Origin: JAKFWF01 sp031429105
Lineage (GTDB): Bacteria > Pseudomonadota > Alphaproteobacteria > Rhizobiales > Hyphomicrobiaceae
DNA: 32,074 nucleotides
NCBI GenBank assembly: GCA_031429105.1
Contig: JANOYV010000070.1
Coordinates: forward strand, 1-32,074
Reading direction: 5' to 3'
A program made the position numbers and the translations under genes. The notes under the pieces were generated by a model that saw nothing but the letters and a program-made list of their open reading frames with translations, searched no databases and had not been told where the DNA came from. Position 1 is the first letter of the stretch; every line of letters begins with the position of its first letter. Positions 1 to 6,475 of this stretch are shown here, piece after piece.

Positions 1-213
1 ATCATCACGATGGATCCTGCAGTGCGCAGCGGCAAGCCGTGCATCCGCGATACGCGGATGACCGTGACGGATGTGCTTGAGTATTTAGCCGGTGGTATGA
101 CCGAAGATCAGGTATTGGCGGACTTCCCATATCTCAATCGGGAAGATGTACGGGCATGCTTGGCATTCGCCGCTGACCGTGAGCGCGGCATCATGTCGGT
201 ACAAGCTACGTGA
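1..213 (+). CDS. DUF433 family antitoxin (5' end outside window)
   Basis: The frame is open to the left edge and the first ATG (position 10) falls inside the conserved start of the domain. In this family the text before GKPCIRDTRMTV is normally 'xITxDPxV', and here the three codons before that ATG read I-I-T, so the true start probably lies upstream of the window. The domain shows the GKPCIR.TR segment, an EYLAGGM..DQVLADFPYL helix pair and the RACLAFAADRER end typical of DUF433 proteins, which are small winged-helix-like antitoxins. The stop codon overlaps the GTG start of the next gene (GTGA), the usual arrangement with a DUF5615 PIN-like toxin. Family assignment is from recognition of the sequence pattern; toxin neutralisation is inferred from family and context. 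Confidence 0.8.
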   Translation: MITMDPAVRSGKPCIRDTRMTVTDVLEYLAGGMTEDQVLADFPYLNREDVRACLAFAADRERGIMSVQAT

Positions 214-560
214 AGCTGCTGTTCGACGCCAACCTGTCTCCGCGTCTAGCGGTCGCGCTTACGGACTTGTTTCCAGGATCATTACACGTTTTTGACCTTC
301 AACTCGGGCCAAATGACATACGGATTTGGGACCATGCTGGTGCACATGCATTCACGATCATTTCCAAAGACAGCGATTTCTCAAAAATGAGTGCCCTCTG
401 AGGTGCACCCCCTAAGGTTGTATGGTTACGTGTTGGAAACGACGGATCGGACAAGATTGCCAGACTTATTCGATCCAACGTAGTGACGTTTCAAGCTTTC
501 GATGCCGATGATCGCGCATCACTTCTGATCGTGAACCGCGGCACTCTGCGGTGGCCTTGA
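210..560 (+). pseudogene. DUF5615 PIN-like toxin, interrupted by an in-frame TGA
   Basis: A GTG start overlaps the antitoxin stop. The first 63 codons read as the N-terminal half of a DUF5615 (Mut7-C/PIN-like) toxin: MKLLFDANLSPRL, a LFPGS..V segment and the acidic ISKDSDF motif. At 399-401 there is a TGA, and the same frame then continues without interruption for another 52 codons to a TGA at 558-560. That continuation reads GAPPKVVWLRVGN, the expected second half of the family (usually 'LRGxPPKVIWLRxGN'). The stop sits exactly where the family has Arg, so a CGA to TGA transition explains it. No frameshift is needed. The full frame would be 116 residues, normal for the family. The product is either a truncated, probably inactive toxin, or a full-length one if the TGA is read through or is a sequence error. 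Confidence 0.8.
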
Positions 561-669
561 GGGCGCTACGAACTCGAGAAGTTATGATGTCAGTGTGAGG
601 ATCGAAGCGCCACGGCTATGTGAAACAACCCGATGCTTGTCATAGATGGCGCTGACTGTAGTGTGGACC

Positions 670-1440
670 ATGAGCACTCAGTCACGATCAGCCACTCCAT
701 CAACGCGCTCAGTGCCCATGAACGAAGACAACGGCGAACAGGGCGGGCTTTGGGAGGCGCCGACGGTGATTGCGCCGCACAGCGGGCACCGCGAACGACT
801 GCGCGAGCGATTCATGCGCGGCGGTGCCGAAGCGCTGCCGGACTACGAAATGCTCGAACTCATCTTGTTCAACGCGATCCCGCGCCGCGACACGAAACCG
901 CTCGCCAAGGAATTGATCGCGCGGTTTGGCACTTTTGCCGAGGTGGTCTCCGCGCCCGAAACCCGGTTGCGTGAGGTGAAGGGCGTCAGCGACCGTGTGG
1001 TGGCCGAGCTAAAACTCGTGCGTGCGGCCTCCTTGCGCCTGATGAAGGGGCAGATCATGGAGCGCACGGTGCTCTCGTCGTGGGATCAGGTGGTCGCCTA
1101 CTGCCGGGCGGCGATGGCCTACGAAGTGCGCGAACAATTCCGCATTCTGTTCCTTGACAAGAAGAACAACCTGATTGCAGACGAAGTCCAACAGCAGGGG
1201 ACAGTTGATCACACGCCGGTCTATGTCCGCGAAGTGGTCAAGCGCGCGTTGGAACTTTCAGCTACCGCGATCATCCTGGTGCATAATCACCCGTCGGGCG
1301 ATCCCACGCCGTCACGCGCCGACATCGACATGACCAAAATGATCATCGATGCCGGCAAACCGCTCGGTGTGCTGGTGCATGACCATATCATCGTCGGTCG
1401 CGACCGGGTGGCGAGCTTCAAGGGGCTGCGGCTGATGTGA
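670..1440 (+). CDS. radC: RadC/MPN-domain (JAB) protein
   Basis: The protein has an N-terminal UPF0758 helix-hairpin-helix-like region (HRERLRERF, then PDYEMLELILF..IPRRDTKPLAK and a VKGVSD segment) and a C-terminal JAB/MPN metalloprotease-like domain with the motif HNHPSGDPTPSRAD and a downstream HDHIIVG. The HxHx(n)D pattern of the JAMM zinc site is intact. RadC proteins were historically tied to DNA repair, but the biochemical role is unresolved. Start choice is uncertain: in-frame ATGs lie at 646, 670 and 718. The one at 670 has weak GTGGA upstream and the one at 718 gives the length most like other RadC proteins (240 aa). The stop codon abuts the stop of the convergent arsM gene with no spacer (TGATCA). 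Confidence 0.9.
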   Translation: MSTQSRSATPSTRSVPMNEDNGEQGGLWEAPTVIAPHSGHRERLRERFMRGGAEALPDYEMLELILFNAIPRRDTKPLAKELIARFGTFAEVVSAPETRLREVKGVSDRVVAELKLVRAASLRLMKGQIMERTVLSSWDQVVAYCRAAMAYEVREQFRILFLDKKNNLIADEVQQQGTVDHTPVYVREVVKRALELSATAIILVHNHPSGDPTPSRADIDMTKMIIDAGKPLGVLVHDHIIVGRDRVASFKGLRLM

Positions 1441-2490
1441 TCAGCAACAGGCGGCAGGGGCAACCGCGTTAGCGGTCGTCGCATACGGCATCGTCGTGCC
1501 GCAACCTGCAAAAATCCCGTAGTGTTGGTCGAAGTTGCCGATGAACTCGAAATAGGGCGCGAAGCGCGTGTCTTTGAGCATCAGCCATGTGTTGCCGCAG
1601 ACTGGAAACACCTTGCCGCACTCAATTGCGTGATGCTTGTCGAGGACGAAGGTACCGCCTGCGTTCTCCAGGCCCCCTTTGTAGATAACAGCCTGGCCGT
1701 AGTCCTCGCACATCGGTTCAAGCCCATCGAGCTTGAAGAGCCGATAGGTAGCCGAGAAGAATTTCGAGGCACCAACCTTGGCTGCTAGCGCTTCATCCGT
1801 GACGCCTAGCGGGCGATCTTCAACGAGGCGTGGATCGAGAAAGCCTGCCTGTTTGGCTAAGTTGTGGAAGTCGTTCCAGTACAACGCGCCGCCGAGGCAC
1901 TCGCCGTAAAGCACCGGATCCTGGCGCACGGCATCGCTCAATCGGCGATCAGCATAGACGTCGGAGAAGTACATCTCGCCGCCGGGCTTCAAAAGATCAT
2001 ACGCGCCCTTCAAGACTGCGAGCTTGTCGGTCGAGAGGTTAATCACGCAGTTCGATATAATGATGTCGAACGAACCGGGCTTCAAATCGAGCTGGTCGAG
2101 TTTTTCGATGTAGCCATCCAGAAAGCGCACATTGGATTTCTTGAAGCCAAACTTCCGGGTGTGCCAATCGACGTGCGCGCGAGCTACAGCGATCTGCTCC
2201 GGTGTCATGTCGACGCCGACAACTTCACCCTTGGGGCCGACCAGCTGGGCCAGCGCGTAGACGTCGCGACCAGAACCCGAGCCAAGATCCAGTATTCGCG
2301 CGCCTTCAAGACCAAGCGGCGCAACCAACCCACAGCCGTAGTACTTCGCCAGCACCTCGTCATGCACATTGGACAACAAACGCTTGACGTAAGTTGGCAT
2401 GGCATTGGGCGTGCAACAGGCCTCGGTTTTGAGGTCGGCCGACGTTTGCAGGGTCTTGCCGTAGTAGTCTTTGACAACTTGAATGTTCAT
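1441..2490 (-). CDS. arsM: arsenite S-adenosylmethionine methyltransferase ArsM
   Basis: This is a SAM-dependent methyltransferase that converts trivalent arsenic to methylated species. The SAM-binding motif ILDLGSGSGRD is at about residues 66-76. The four cysteines needed in characterised ArsM enzymes can be placed by spacing: C25 (C26 adjacent), C53, C148 (in SNCVINLS) and C198 (in GECLGGALY). The 28-residue and 50-residue intervals match the family. The C-terminal domain carries further cysteines and ends in Cys-Cys (348-349). The ATG at 2490 is preferred because it gives the usual N-terminus (VVKDYYGKTLQTSADLKTEACC) and lies 8 bases after the stop of the small upstream gene. It is the last gene of a PiT permease-small protein-arsM operon. 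Family members use thioredoxin or glutathione as reductant; trxB lies divergently 1.6 kb away. Confidence 0.93.
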   Translation of the reverse strand: MNIQVVKDYYGKTLQTSADLKTEACCTPNAMPTYVKRLLSNVHDEVLAKYYGCGLVAPLGLEGARILDLGSGSGRDVYALAQLVGPKGEVVGVDMTPEQIAVARAHVDWHTRKFGFKKSNVRFLDGYIEKLDQLDLKPGSFDIIISNCVINLSTDKLAVLKGAYDLLKPGGEMYFSDVYADRRLSDAVRQDPVLYGECLGGALYWNDFHNLAKQAGFLDPRLVEDRPLGVTDEALAAKVGASKFFSATYRLFKLDGLEPMCEDYGQAVIYKGGLENAGGTFVLDKHHAIECGKVFPVCGNTWLMLKDTRFAPYFEFIGNFDQHYGIFAGCGTTMPYATTANAVAPAACC

Positions 2491-2498
2491 GTGCGTAC

Positions 2499-2684
2499 TC
2501 AGGTTCCGAGCAGTTGAAAAAGTAAAAGGCAGATCAGCACCCCACCGGCGCAAATAATACTCAGGTGCGACCAGGATAGAGATTTTCCAGCCACGCTAGG
2601 CGGCGCGCAATCACATCCGATAGCGCAGTCTGTTGCGGGCATGATGCTGGGTTGGCTTTTGTGATCACTGGCATTTGCTTCCAT
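2499..2684 (-). CDS. small Cys-containing single-TM protein in the arsM operon
   Basis: I do not recognise this 61-residue frame as a named family. It has a soluble N-terminal half with a C-x3-C-x-C cluster (C20, C24, C26 in DCAIGCDCAPP) and a C-terminal hydrophobic segment (about residues 41-60) holding two more cysteines (C45, C52). That suggests one membrane span with the Cys cluster exposed. It sits between the phosphate permease (22 bases upstream) and arsM (8 bases downstream) on the same strand, so co-transcription is likely. A TTG codon directly before the ATG is an alternative start, and no strong ribosome site is visible. The spacing and hydrophobic segment argue for a real gene. 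A role in thiol or arsenic binding is only a guess from the cysteines and neighbours. Confidence 0.5.
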   Translation of the reverse strand: MEANASDHKSQPSIMPATDCAIGCDCAPPSVAGKSLSWSHLSIICAGGVLICLLLFQLLGT

Positions 2685-2706
2685 CAAGGCACCGACAGTG
2701 TTCGAT

Positions 2707-3894
2707 TCATAAGATCCGCTGCAGCACGAAATAACTCAATGCTGCAATTGCGGCAGCGATGGGCAACGTCAACACCCACGATAGCAGAATTCCGCCGATA
2801 ACACTGCGGTCGGCCGTCCCATTTATAATGCCGATACCGCTAATCGCGCCTACCGACACGTGGGTCGTTGATACCGGCACACCCAGCTTGCTGGCGAACA
2901 ACACCATGAACGCGGTGACAAGGTTGGCTGTCAGTGCCTGACCGTCATTCATCTTTGAAATCTTCTTTGCCATGGTTTCGGCAACTTTGCGCGCGTTCAG
3001 CAGACCACCGATCGCCATCGCAACGGCAATTGCGAGCATCCCGAACCGGATGTCGAGAGCTTGCGCCACCAGCAATAGACCAACGATCTTCGGTGTATCA
3101 TTCAGCCCGCGTGCGAAGCTGACGGCAACTGCACTAAGATAGTGCACCCCATCAACCAACGACTGTGCTGAGAGGCCAAAAAATCCGCCAGTATATTTCT
3201 GTACGCAGTCTTTAGTCGTGCCAATCGTGACGTTTAGTCCGCCCGCTGTGCCTGCTTGCTGATAGGCGCCGCTGCCAGCGTCGAACGCCAGTCCGTTTAC
3301 CGGTACAAACTGACTAGGCCCGATGCAAACGCAGGTTTCCTTGGCGATTCCGCAGCGCTCGCCCACGGTGTGTGCCACCTTATAAAGCGGCATTGTCAGC
3401 AAAACGGAAATCATCGGGCTGAGCAACAGCGGCAGAATGAATGTTGAACCAAGCGCTGAGAGATTGAGGGCTGATCCCGCACCGACGAAACCTGCGCCGA
3501 CCAAAGCTCCAGTTAACGCGTGCGTCGTCGAAATTGGGAAGCCGAAAACCGTTGCCAACATCACGGTACAAGCGGCGCCGGCTGCAACTGACAGCATAAA
3601 TTCTGGCATCATTGATACGGAGTTAGGCACTAAACCTTTGCCGGAAAATGCCTTCACCAGGGCTTCGGCTAAAAATACCGAGCTGATACAGCCCGCCAGG
3701 GTCGCCAACGTGCCGATCCAAATAGCCGTTTTGAAAGTGGTCGTATTGCCGCCGTAGAGCGTGGCCACGCCCTTGAAGTTGTCATTTGCGCCATTGGCGT
3801 AGCTAAGAAAAAGCGTTGTTACAAACAATATGATCAGCAGCACCGGCATCCTCGTTTTTTGTTGCCTCGGCAAATTCAAAACTCCCGCTGACAT
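2707..3894 (-). CDS. PiT-family inorganic phosphate transporter
   Basis: This is a polytopic inner-membrane protein of about 395 residues. It carries both copies of the PiT signature: FLSYANGANDNFKGVATLYGG in the first membrane segment and the mirrored GLNDTPKIVGLLL in the second half. It also has the paired serine-threonine-histidine motifs PISTTHALTGALVGAG and PVSTTHVSVGAISG. PiT proteins are proton- or sodium-coupled low-affinity phosphate transporters that also admit arsenate. The gene leads the operon with arsM, which makes an arsenic-related role plausible. A second possible start is the internal Met16 (ATG at 3849, directly after GAGG). The gene faces trxB across a 188-base divergent intergenic region in which I see no confident promoter. 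Confidence 0.88.
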   Translation of the reverse strand: MSAGVLNLPRQQKTRMPVLLIILFVTTLFLSYANGANDNFKGVATLYGGNTTTFKTAIWIGTLATLAGCISSVFLAEALVKAFSGKGLVPNSVSMMPEFMLSVAAGAACTVMLATVFGFPISTTHALTGALVGAGFVGAGSALNLSALGSTFILPLLLSPMISVLLTMPLYKVAHTVGERCGIAKETCVCIGPSQFVPVNGLAFDAGSGAYQQAGTAGGLNVTIGTTKDCVQKYTGGFFGLSAQSLVDGVHYLSAVAVSFARGLNDTPKIVGLLLVAQALDIRFGMLAIAVAMAIGGLLNARKVAETMAKKISKMNDGQALTANLVTAFMVLFASKLGVPVSTTHVSVGAISGIGIINGTADRSVIGGILLSWVLTLPIAAAIAALSYFVLQRIL

Positions 3895-4082
3895 CCTAGA
3901 AAGCTGAGACCTTCAACCTGAAATGACATTTACGTCAGAAGGGAAAGGTTCGAGCATTCTACGGCTCTGTCCACACGACGCGTTATTGTGGCCCTTGCTG
4001 GCGAGATTAAAACAATCCATATGCGGGTGCCGCATAACCGGCGGTTTCAGAAATCCATCTAACCCTTCCGGAGCATCCGGCC

Positions 4083-5060
4083 ATGGCCGCCACTCTGTCC
4101 AACGCACGCCACGCATCGTTGATCATTCTTGGGTCCGGTCCGGCCGGATATACCGCTGCGATCTATGCAGCACGCGCCATGATCAAGCCGTTGCTGATCC
4201 AGGGCATCCAGCCGGGCGGGCAGTTGACGATCACCACCGATGTTGAGAACTACCCAGGCTTCGCCAAGGCCATCCAAGGCCCGTGGTTGATGGAGGAAAT
4301 GAAAGCGCAGGCCGAACACGTCGGAACCGAATTGGTGATGGACTACATCACATCCGTCGATTTGAAATCGCGACCCTTCCGCTTGGAAGGAGACAGTGGC
4401 GACGCCTATACCTGCGACGCGCTGATTATCTGTACCGGCGCTCAAGCACGCTGGCTTGGCATTCCAAGCGAAGATACATTCAAAGGATACGGCGTGTCGG
4501 CTTGCGCGACCTGTGATGGCTTCTTCTATAAGGGCAAGGATGTCGTCGTCGTTGGCGGTGGCAATACCGCGGTTGAAGAAGCGATTTTCCTCACGAACTT
4601 CGCCCGCAAAGTCACCGTCGTGCATCGCCGCGACAGCTTCCGGGCCGAAAAAATCCTGCAGGAGCGGTTGTTCAAAAACCCCAAGGTCGACGTTGTCTGG
4701 GATAGCGCAGTGCAAGAAATTACCGGCACAAGCGATCCAAAAACGGTGACGGGTATCCGACTTGAAAACGTAAAGACGGGAAAAATCACAGAACGGCCTG
4801 TTGACGGCGTGTTCATCGCAATTGGCCACGCACCAGCGACAGAACTGTTCAAAGGCAAGCTTGAGATGACAAAGTCTGGCTATCTGATCACTAAACCAGA
4901 TTCAACAGCGACCGCAATTCCTGGCGTTTATGCAGCTGGTGATGTGAAGGATGAGATCTACCGTCAAGCCGTGACGGCCGCTGGCATGGGTTGTATGGCA
5001 GCCCTAGAAGCCGAAAAATGGCTGGCCGGTCAACACGCCGAGGCTAGTGCTGCGGCGTAA
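4083..5060 (+). CDS. trxB: thioredoxin reductase TrxB
   Basis: This is the low-molecular-weight NADPH-dependent flavoprotein that reduces thioredoxin in the cytoplasm. The FAD-binding GSGPAG lies at residues 17-22, the redox-active CATC pair at C141/C144, the NADPH-binding GGGNTA at 158-163, and the C-terminal FAD motif VYAAGDV near residue 280. Length (325 aa) is normal. GGAG about 8 bases before the ATG supports the start. A LysR gene follows in the same direction after a 191-base gap, a common alphaproteobacterial neighbour. Supplying reduced thioredoxin to the divergent arsM gene is possible but not implied by the sequence. Confidence 0.96.
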   Translation: MAATLSNARHASLIILGSGPAGYTAAIYAARAMIKPLLIQGIQPGGQLTITTDVENYPGFAKAIQGPWLMEEMKAQAEHVGTELVMDYITSVDLKSRPFRLEGDSGDAYTCDALIICTGAQARWLGIPSEDTFKGYGVSACATCDGFFYKGKDVVVVGGGNTAVEEAIFLTNFARKVTVVHRRDSFRAEKILQERLFKNPKVDVVWDSAVQEITGTSDPKTVTGIRLENVKTGKITERPVDGVFIAIGHAPATELFKGKLEMTKSGYLITKPDSTATAIPGVYAAGDVKDEIYRQAVTAAGMGCMAALEAEKWLAGQHAEASAAA

Positions 5061-5251
5061 ATTAACTTCGCGTCTTATACCTCTTGTTTTTTTGCATAGG
5101 TTCCGTAACCTTGACCCGTAAGATCAAGTAAAAACCCTGAACCAGCAAGATCCGTCTTAGATAGCTTGTACAATTGCACGCATTTGCGCCCTTCGCCGAT
5201 TGAAGGTGCGTGATGTGGGGCGCAGGCTTGCGCTTCCCAAAGGAAATCCCC

Positions 5252-6145
5252 ATGGACTGGGATAAGCTACGAATTTTTCATGCTGCCGCAGAGGCCGGCA
5301 GCTTCACTCATGCGGGTGAATCGCTGCGGATGAGCCAATCAGCTGTCTCTCGCCAAGTGTCATCACTTGAAAAAGATTTAGGCATTGCGCTGTTTCATCG
5401 CCATGCGCGCGGCTTGGTTCTGACCGAGCAAGGCGACATGCTGTATCAAACCGCCAGCGACGTTATGAACAAGTTGCAAACTGCCGAGACGCTACTTGCC
5501 GACACGACAACCAAGCCGACCGGCGAATTACGCATCACATGTCCGATTGGTCTTGGCACCGTATGGGTGACCCAGAGACTGCGCGAGTTCATCGAGCTTT
5601 ATCCAGACATCCGGGTCGATTTGATCCTCAACGATGATCAAATCGACATCTCGATGCGCGAGGCTGACGTCGCTATCTGGACGCGAGAACCTGACCAAGC
5701 CGACCTGATCCGTCGCGCGCTGTTCACTATGAAAGTGCGGGCATTTGCTTCGACAGGTTATGTGCGCAAGTTTGGCAGCCCTCAGTCGCTTGAGGAACTC
5801 GATAAGCATCGCTTCGTTTCCTATGGCGGTACTCCAGCTCAGCACCTGTCAGTCATCCGCTGGTTGGAGACAGCCGGGCGCGATGGCAAAGATCCGCGCG
5901 TGCCGGTGTTTCGCGCTAATAGCGTCGTCGCGCTCAAGTATGCCGTCCGCGCTGGCATCGGCGTCGGGCTGATCCCGGACTATCTGACCGGCGAGGAAAC
6001 GGATCTCGTCCCCGTTCTCACCGAAGTTCAACTGCCGACGATTCCGATTATCTTCGTCTACCCCGAGGAACTCAGGACGTCGAAAAAGGTGCAGGTGCTC
6101 CGCGATTTCCTCGTAGCAAATGCTCGTATCTGGAAGAACTCGTGA
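5252..6145 (+). CDS. LysR-family transcriptional regulator
   Basis: The N-terminal winged helix-turn-helix (MDWDKLRIFHAAAEAGSFTH, then SQSAVSRQVSSLEKDLG) is followed by a periplasmic-binding-protein-like effector domain from about residue 90. The ATG at 5252 is preferred over the ATG at 5210 because AAAGGAA lies 8 bases upstream and the MDWDKLRIFH start is the usual one for this subgroup. The length is 297 residues. The ligand and targets cannot be read from the sequence. Its position after trxB and before leuC does not identify a regulon, since the next gene is separated by 330 bases with its own promoter and terminator signals. Confidence 0.93.
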   Translation: MDWDKLRIFHAAAEAGSFTHAGESLRMSQSAVSRQVSSLEKDLGIALFHRHARGLVLTEQGDMLYQTASDVMNKLQTAETLLADTTTKPTGELRITCPIGLGTVWVTQRLREFIELYPDIRVDLILNDDQIDISMREADVAIWTREPDQADLIRRALFTMKVRAFASTGYVRKFGSPQSLEELDKHRFVSYGGTPAQHLSVIRWLETAGRDGKDPRVPVFRANSVVALKYAVRAGIGVGLIPDYLTGEETDLVPVLTEVQLPTIPIIFVYPEELRTSKKVQVLRDFLVANARIWKNS

Positions 6146-6255
6146 GCGATCCCGTATTTACGGGCGTTTCGATAATTTGAACTGCAGTGGCATGCGAAGC
6201 TCGCATATCGGACATGTGCAGCTTCGGATTGCCCGTCGAGATGGCGAAGCGTCTA

Positions 6256-6284
6256 TTGACGCCTAGCTGTGACGGACAGCTAAT
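6256..6284 (+). promoter_or_regulatory. candidate sigma-70-type promoter
   Basis: TTGACG (6256-6261, 5 of 6 to the -35 consensus), a 17-base spacer and GCTAAT (6279-6284, 4 of 6 to the -10 consensus). This would start transcription near 6291, just before a C-rich segment and about 50 bases ahead of a strong intrinsic terminator. It was found by eye only. Confidence 0.4.
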
Positions 6285-6290
6285 GAAGGC

Positions 6291-6381
6291 AATACCCTCC
6301 CTTTGATGCCTTCACCCATCCCCCCGGATGGGCCTAACTTCAAACCGGGCCTGGAGCGATCCAGTCGCCCGGTTTTTTCTT
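6291..6381 (+). ncRNA. candidate small RNA or leuC leader with C-rich segments
   Basis: The 330-base gap between lysR and leuC contains no convincing gene. Downstream of the candidate promoter lies CCCTCCC (6295-6301), then a hairpin with 7-bp stem CCCATCC/GGATGGG (6315-6321, 6326-6332) and a CCCC loop, then a terminator hairpin. If transcription starts further upstream, CCCTCCC becomes the loop of an additional perfect 8-bp stem (TGAAGGCA 6284-6291 with TGCCTTCA 6307-6314). C-rich, anti-Shine-Dalgarno loops are a feature of several alphaproteobacterial trans-acting small RNAs. Alternatively this is a terminated leader controlling leuC, whose ATG lies 94 bases past the terminator. I found no Leu-codon-rich leader peptide. 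No match to a named RNA family is claimed. Confidence 0.4.
6342..6381 (+). terminator. strong rho-independent terminator
   Basis: The stem AAACCGGGC (6342-6350) pairs with GCCCGGTTT (6367-6375). An inner stem CTGGA/TCCAG closes on a GCGA (GNRA-type) tetraloop at 6356-6359. The stem runs into a T-rich tract (TTTTTTCTT from 6373). It would end either a short RNA started near 6291 or lysR read-through, and could act as an attenuator for leuC. Confidence 0.8.
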
Positions 6382-6475
6382 GTGTTTGCAACGCTTCTGT
6401 TTGCAACAGCCGCGTCCCGCGCTATCAGTGGCACACACTATTTGCACGTGGGCATGCCTCCAAGGATCCGACACT

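Noticed and set aside
1864..2517. 217-codon plus-strand frame opposite arsM
   Set aside because: It is antisense to an unambiguous ArsM with conserved cysteines and has no recognisable domain or ribosome site.
3895..3945. Possible PhoB box upstream of the PiT gene
   Set aside because: On the minus strand ATGTCAT is a good half-site, but the nearest partner (CTGACGT) is a poor match at a 9-base offset rather than the 11-base repeat expected.
3913..4116. 67-codon minus-strand frame in the PiT/trxB divergent gap
   Set aside because: No domain and no ribosome site, and it overlaps the trxB start. Treated as non-coding.
4059..4829. 256-codon open frame on the minus strand opposite trxB
   Set aside because: It lies antisense to a clear trxB and its translation resembles no family. 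Long antisense frames are expected in GC-rich coding DNA.
6192..6269. Short frame that might be a leuC leader peptide
   Set aside because: It has no run of Leu codons and no ribosome site, so peptide-coupled attenuation is not supported.
6380..6475. N-terminal extension of leuC from an ATG at 6380
   Set aside because: It begins in the tail of the intrinsic terminator and adds residues absent from LeuC proteins. AAGGA supports the ATG at 6476.
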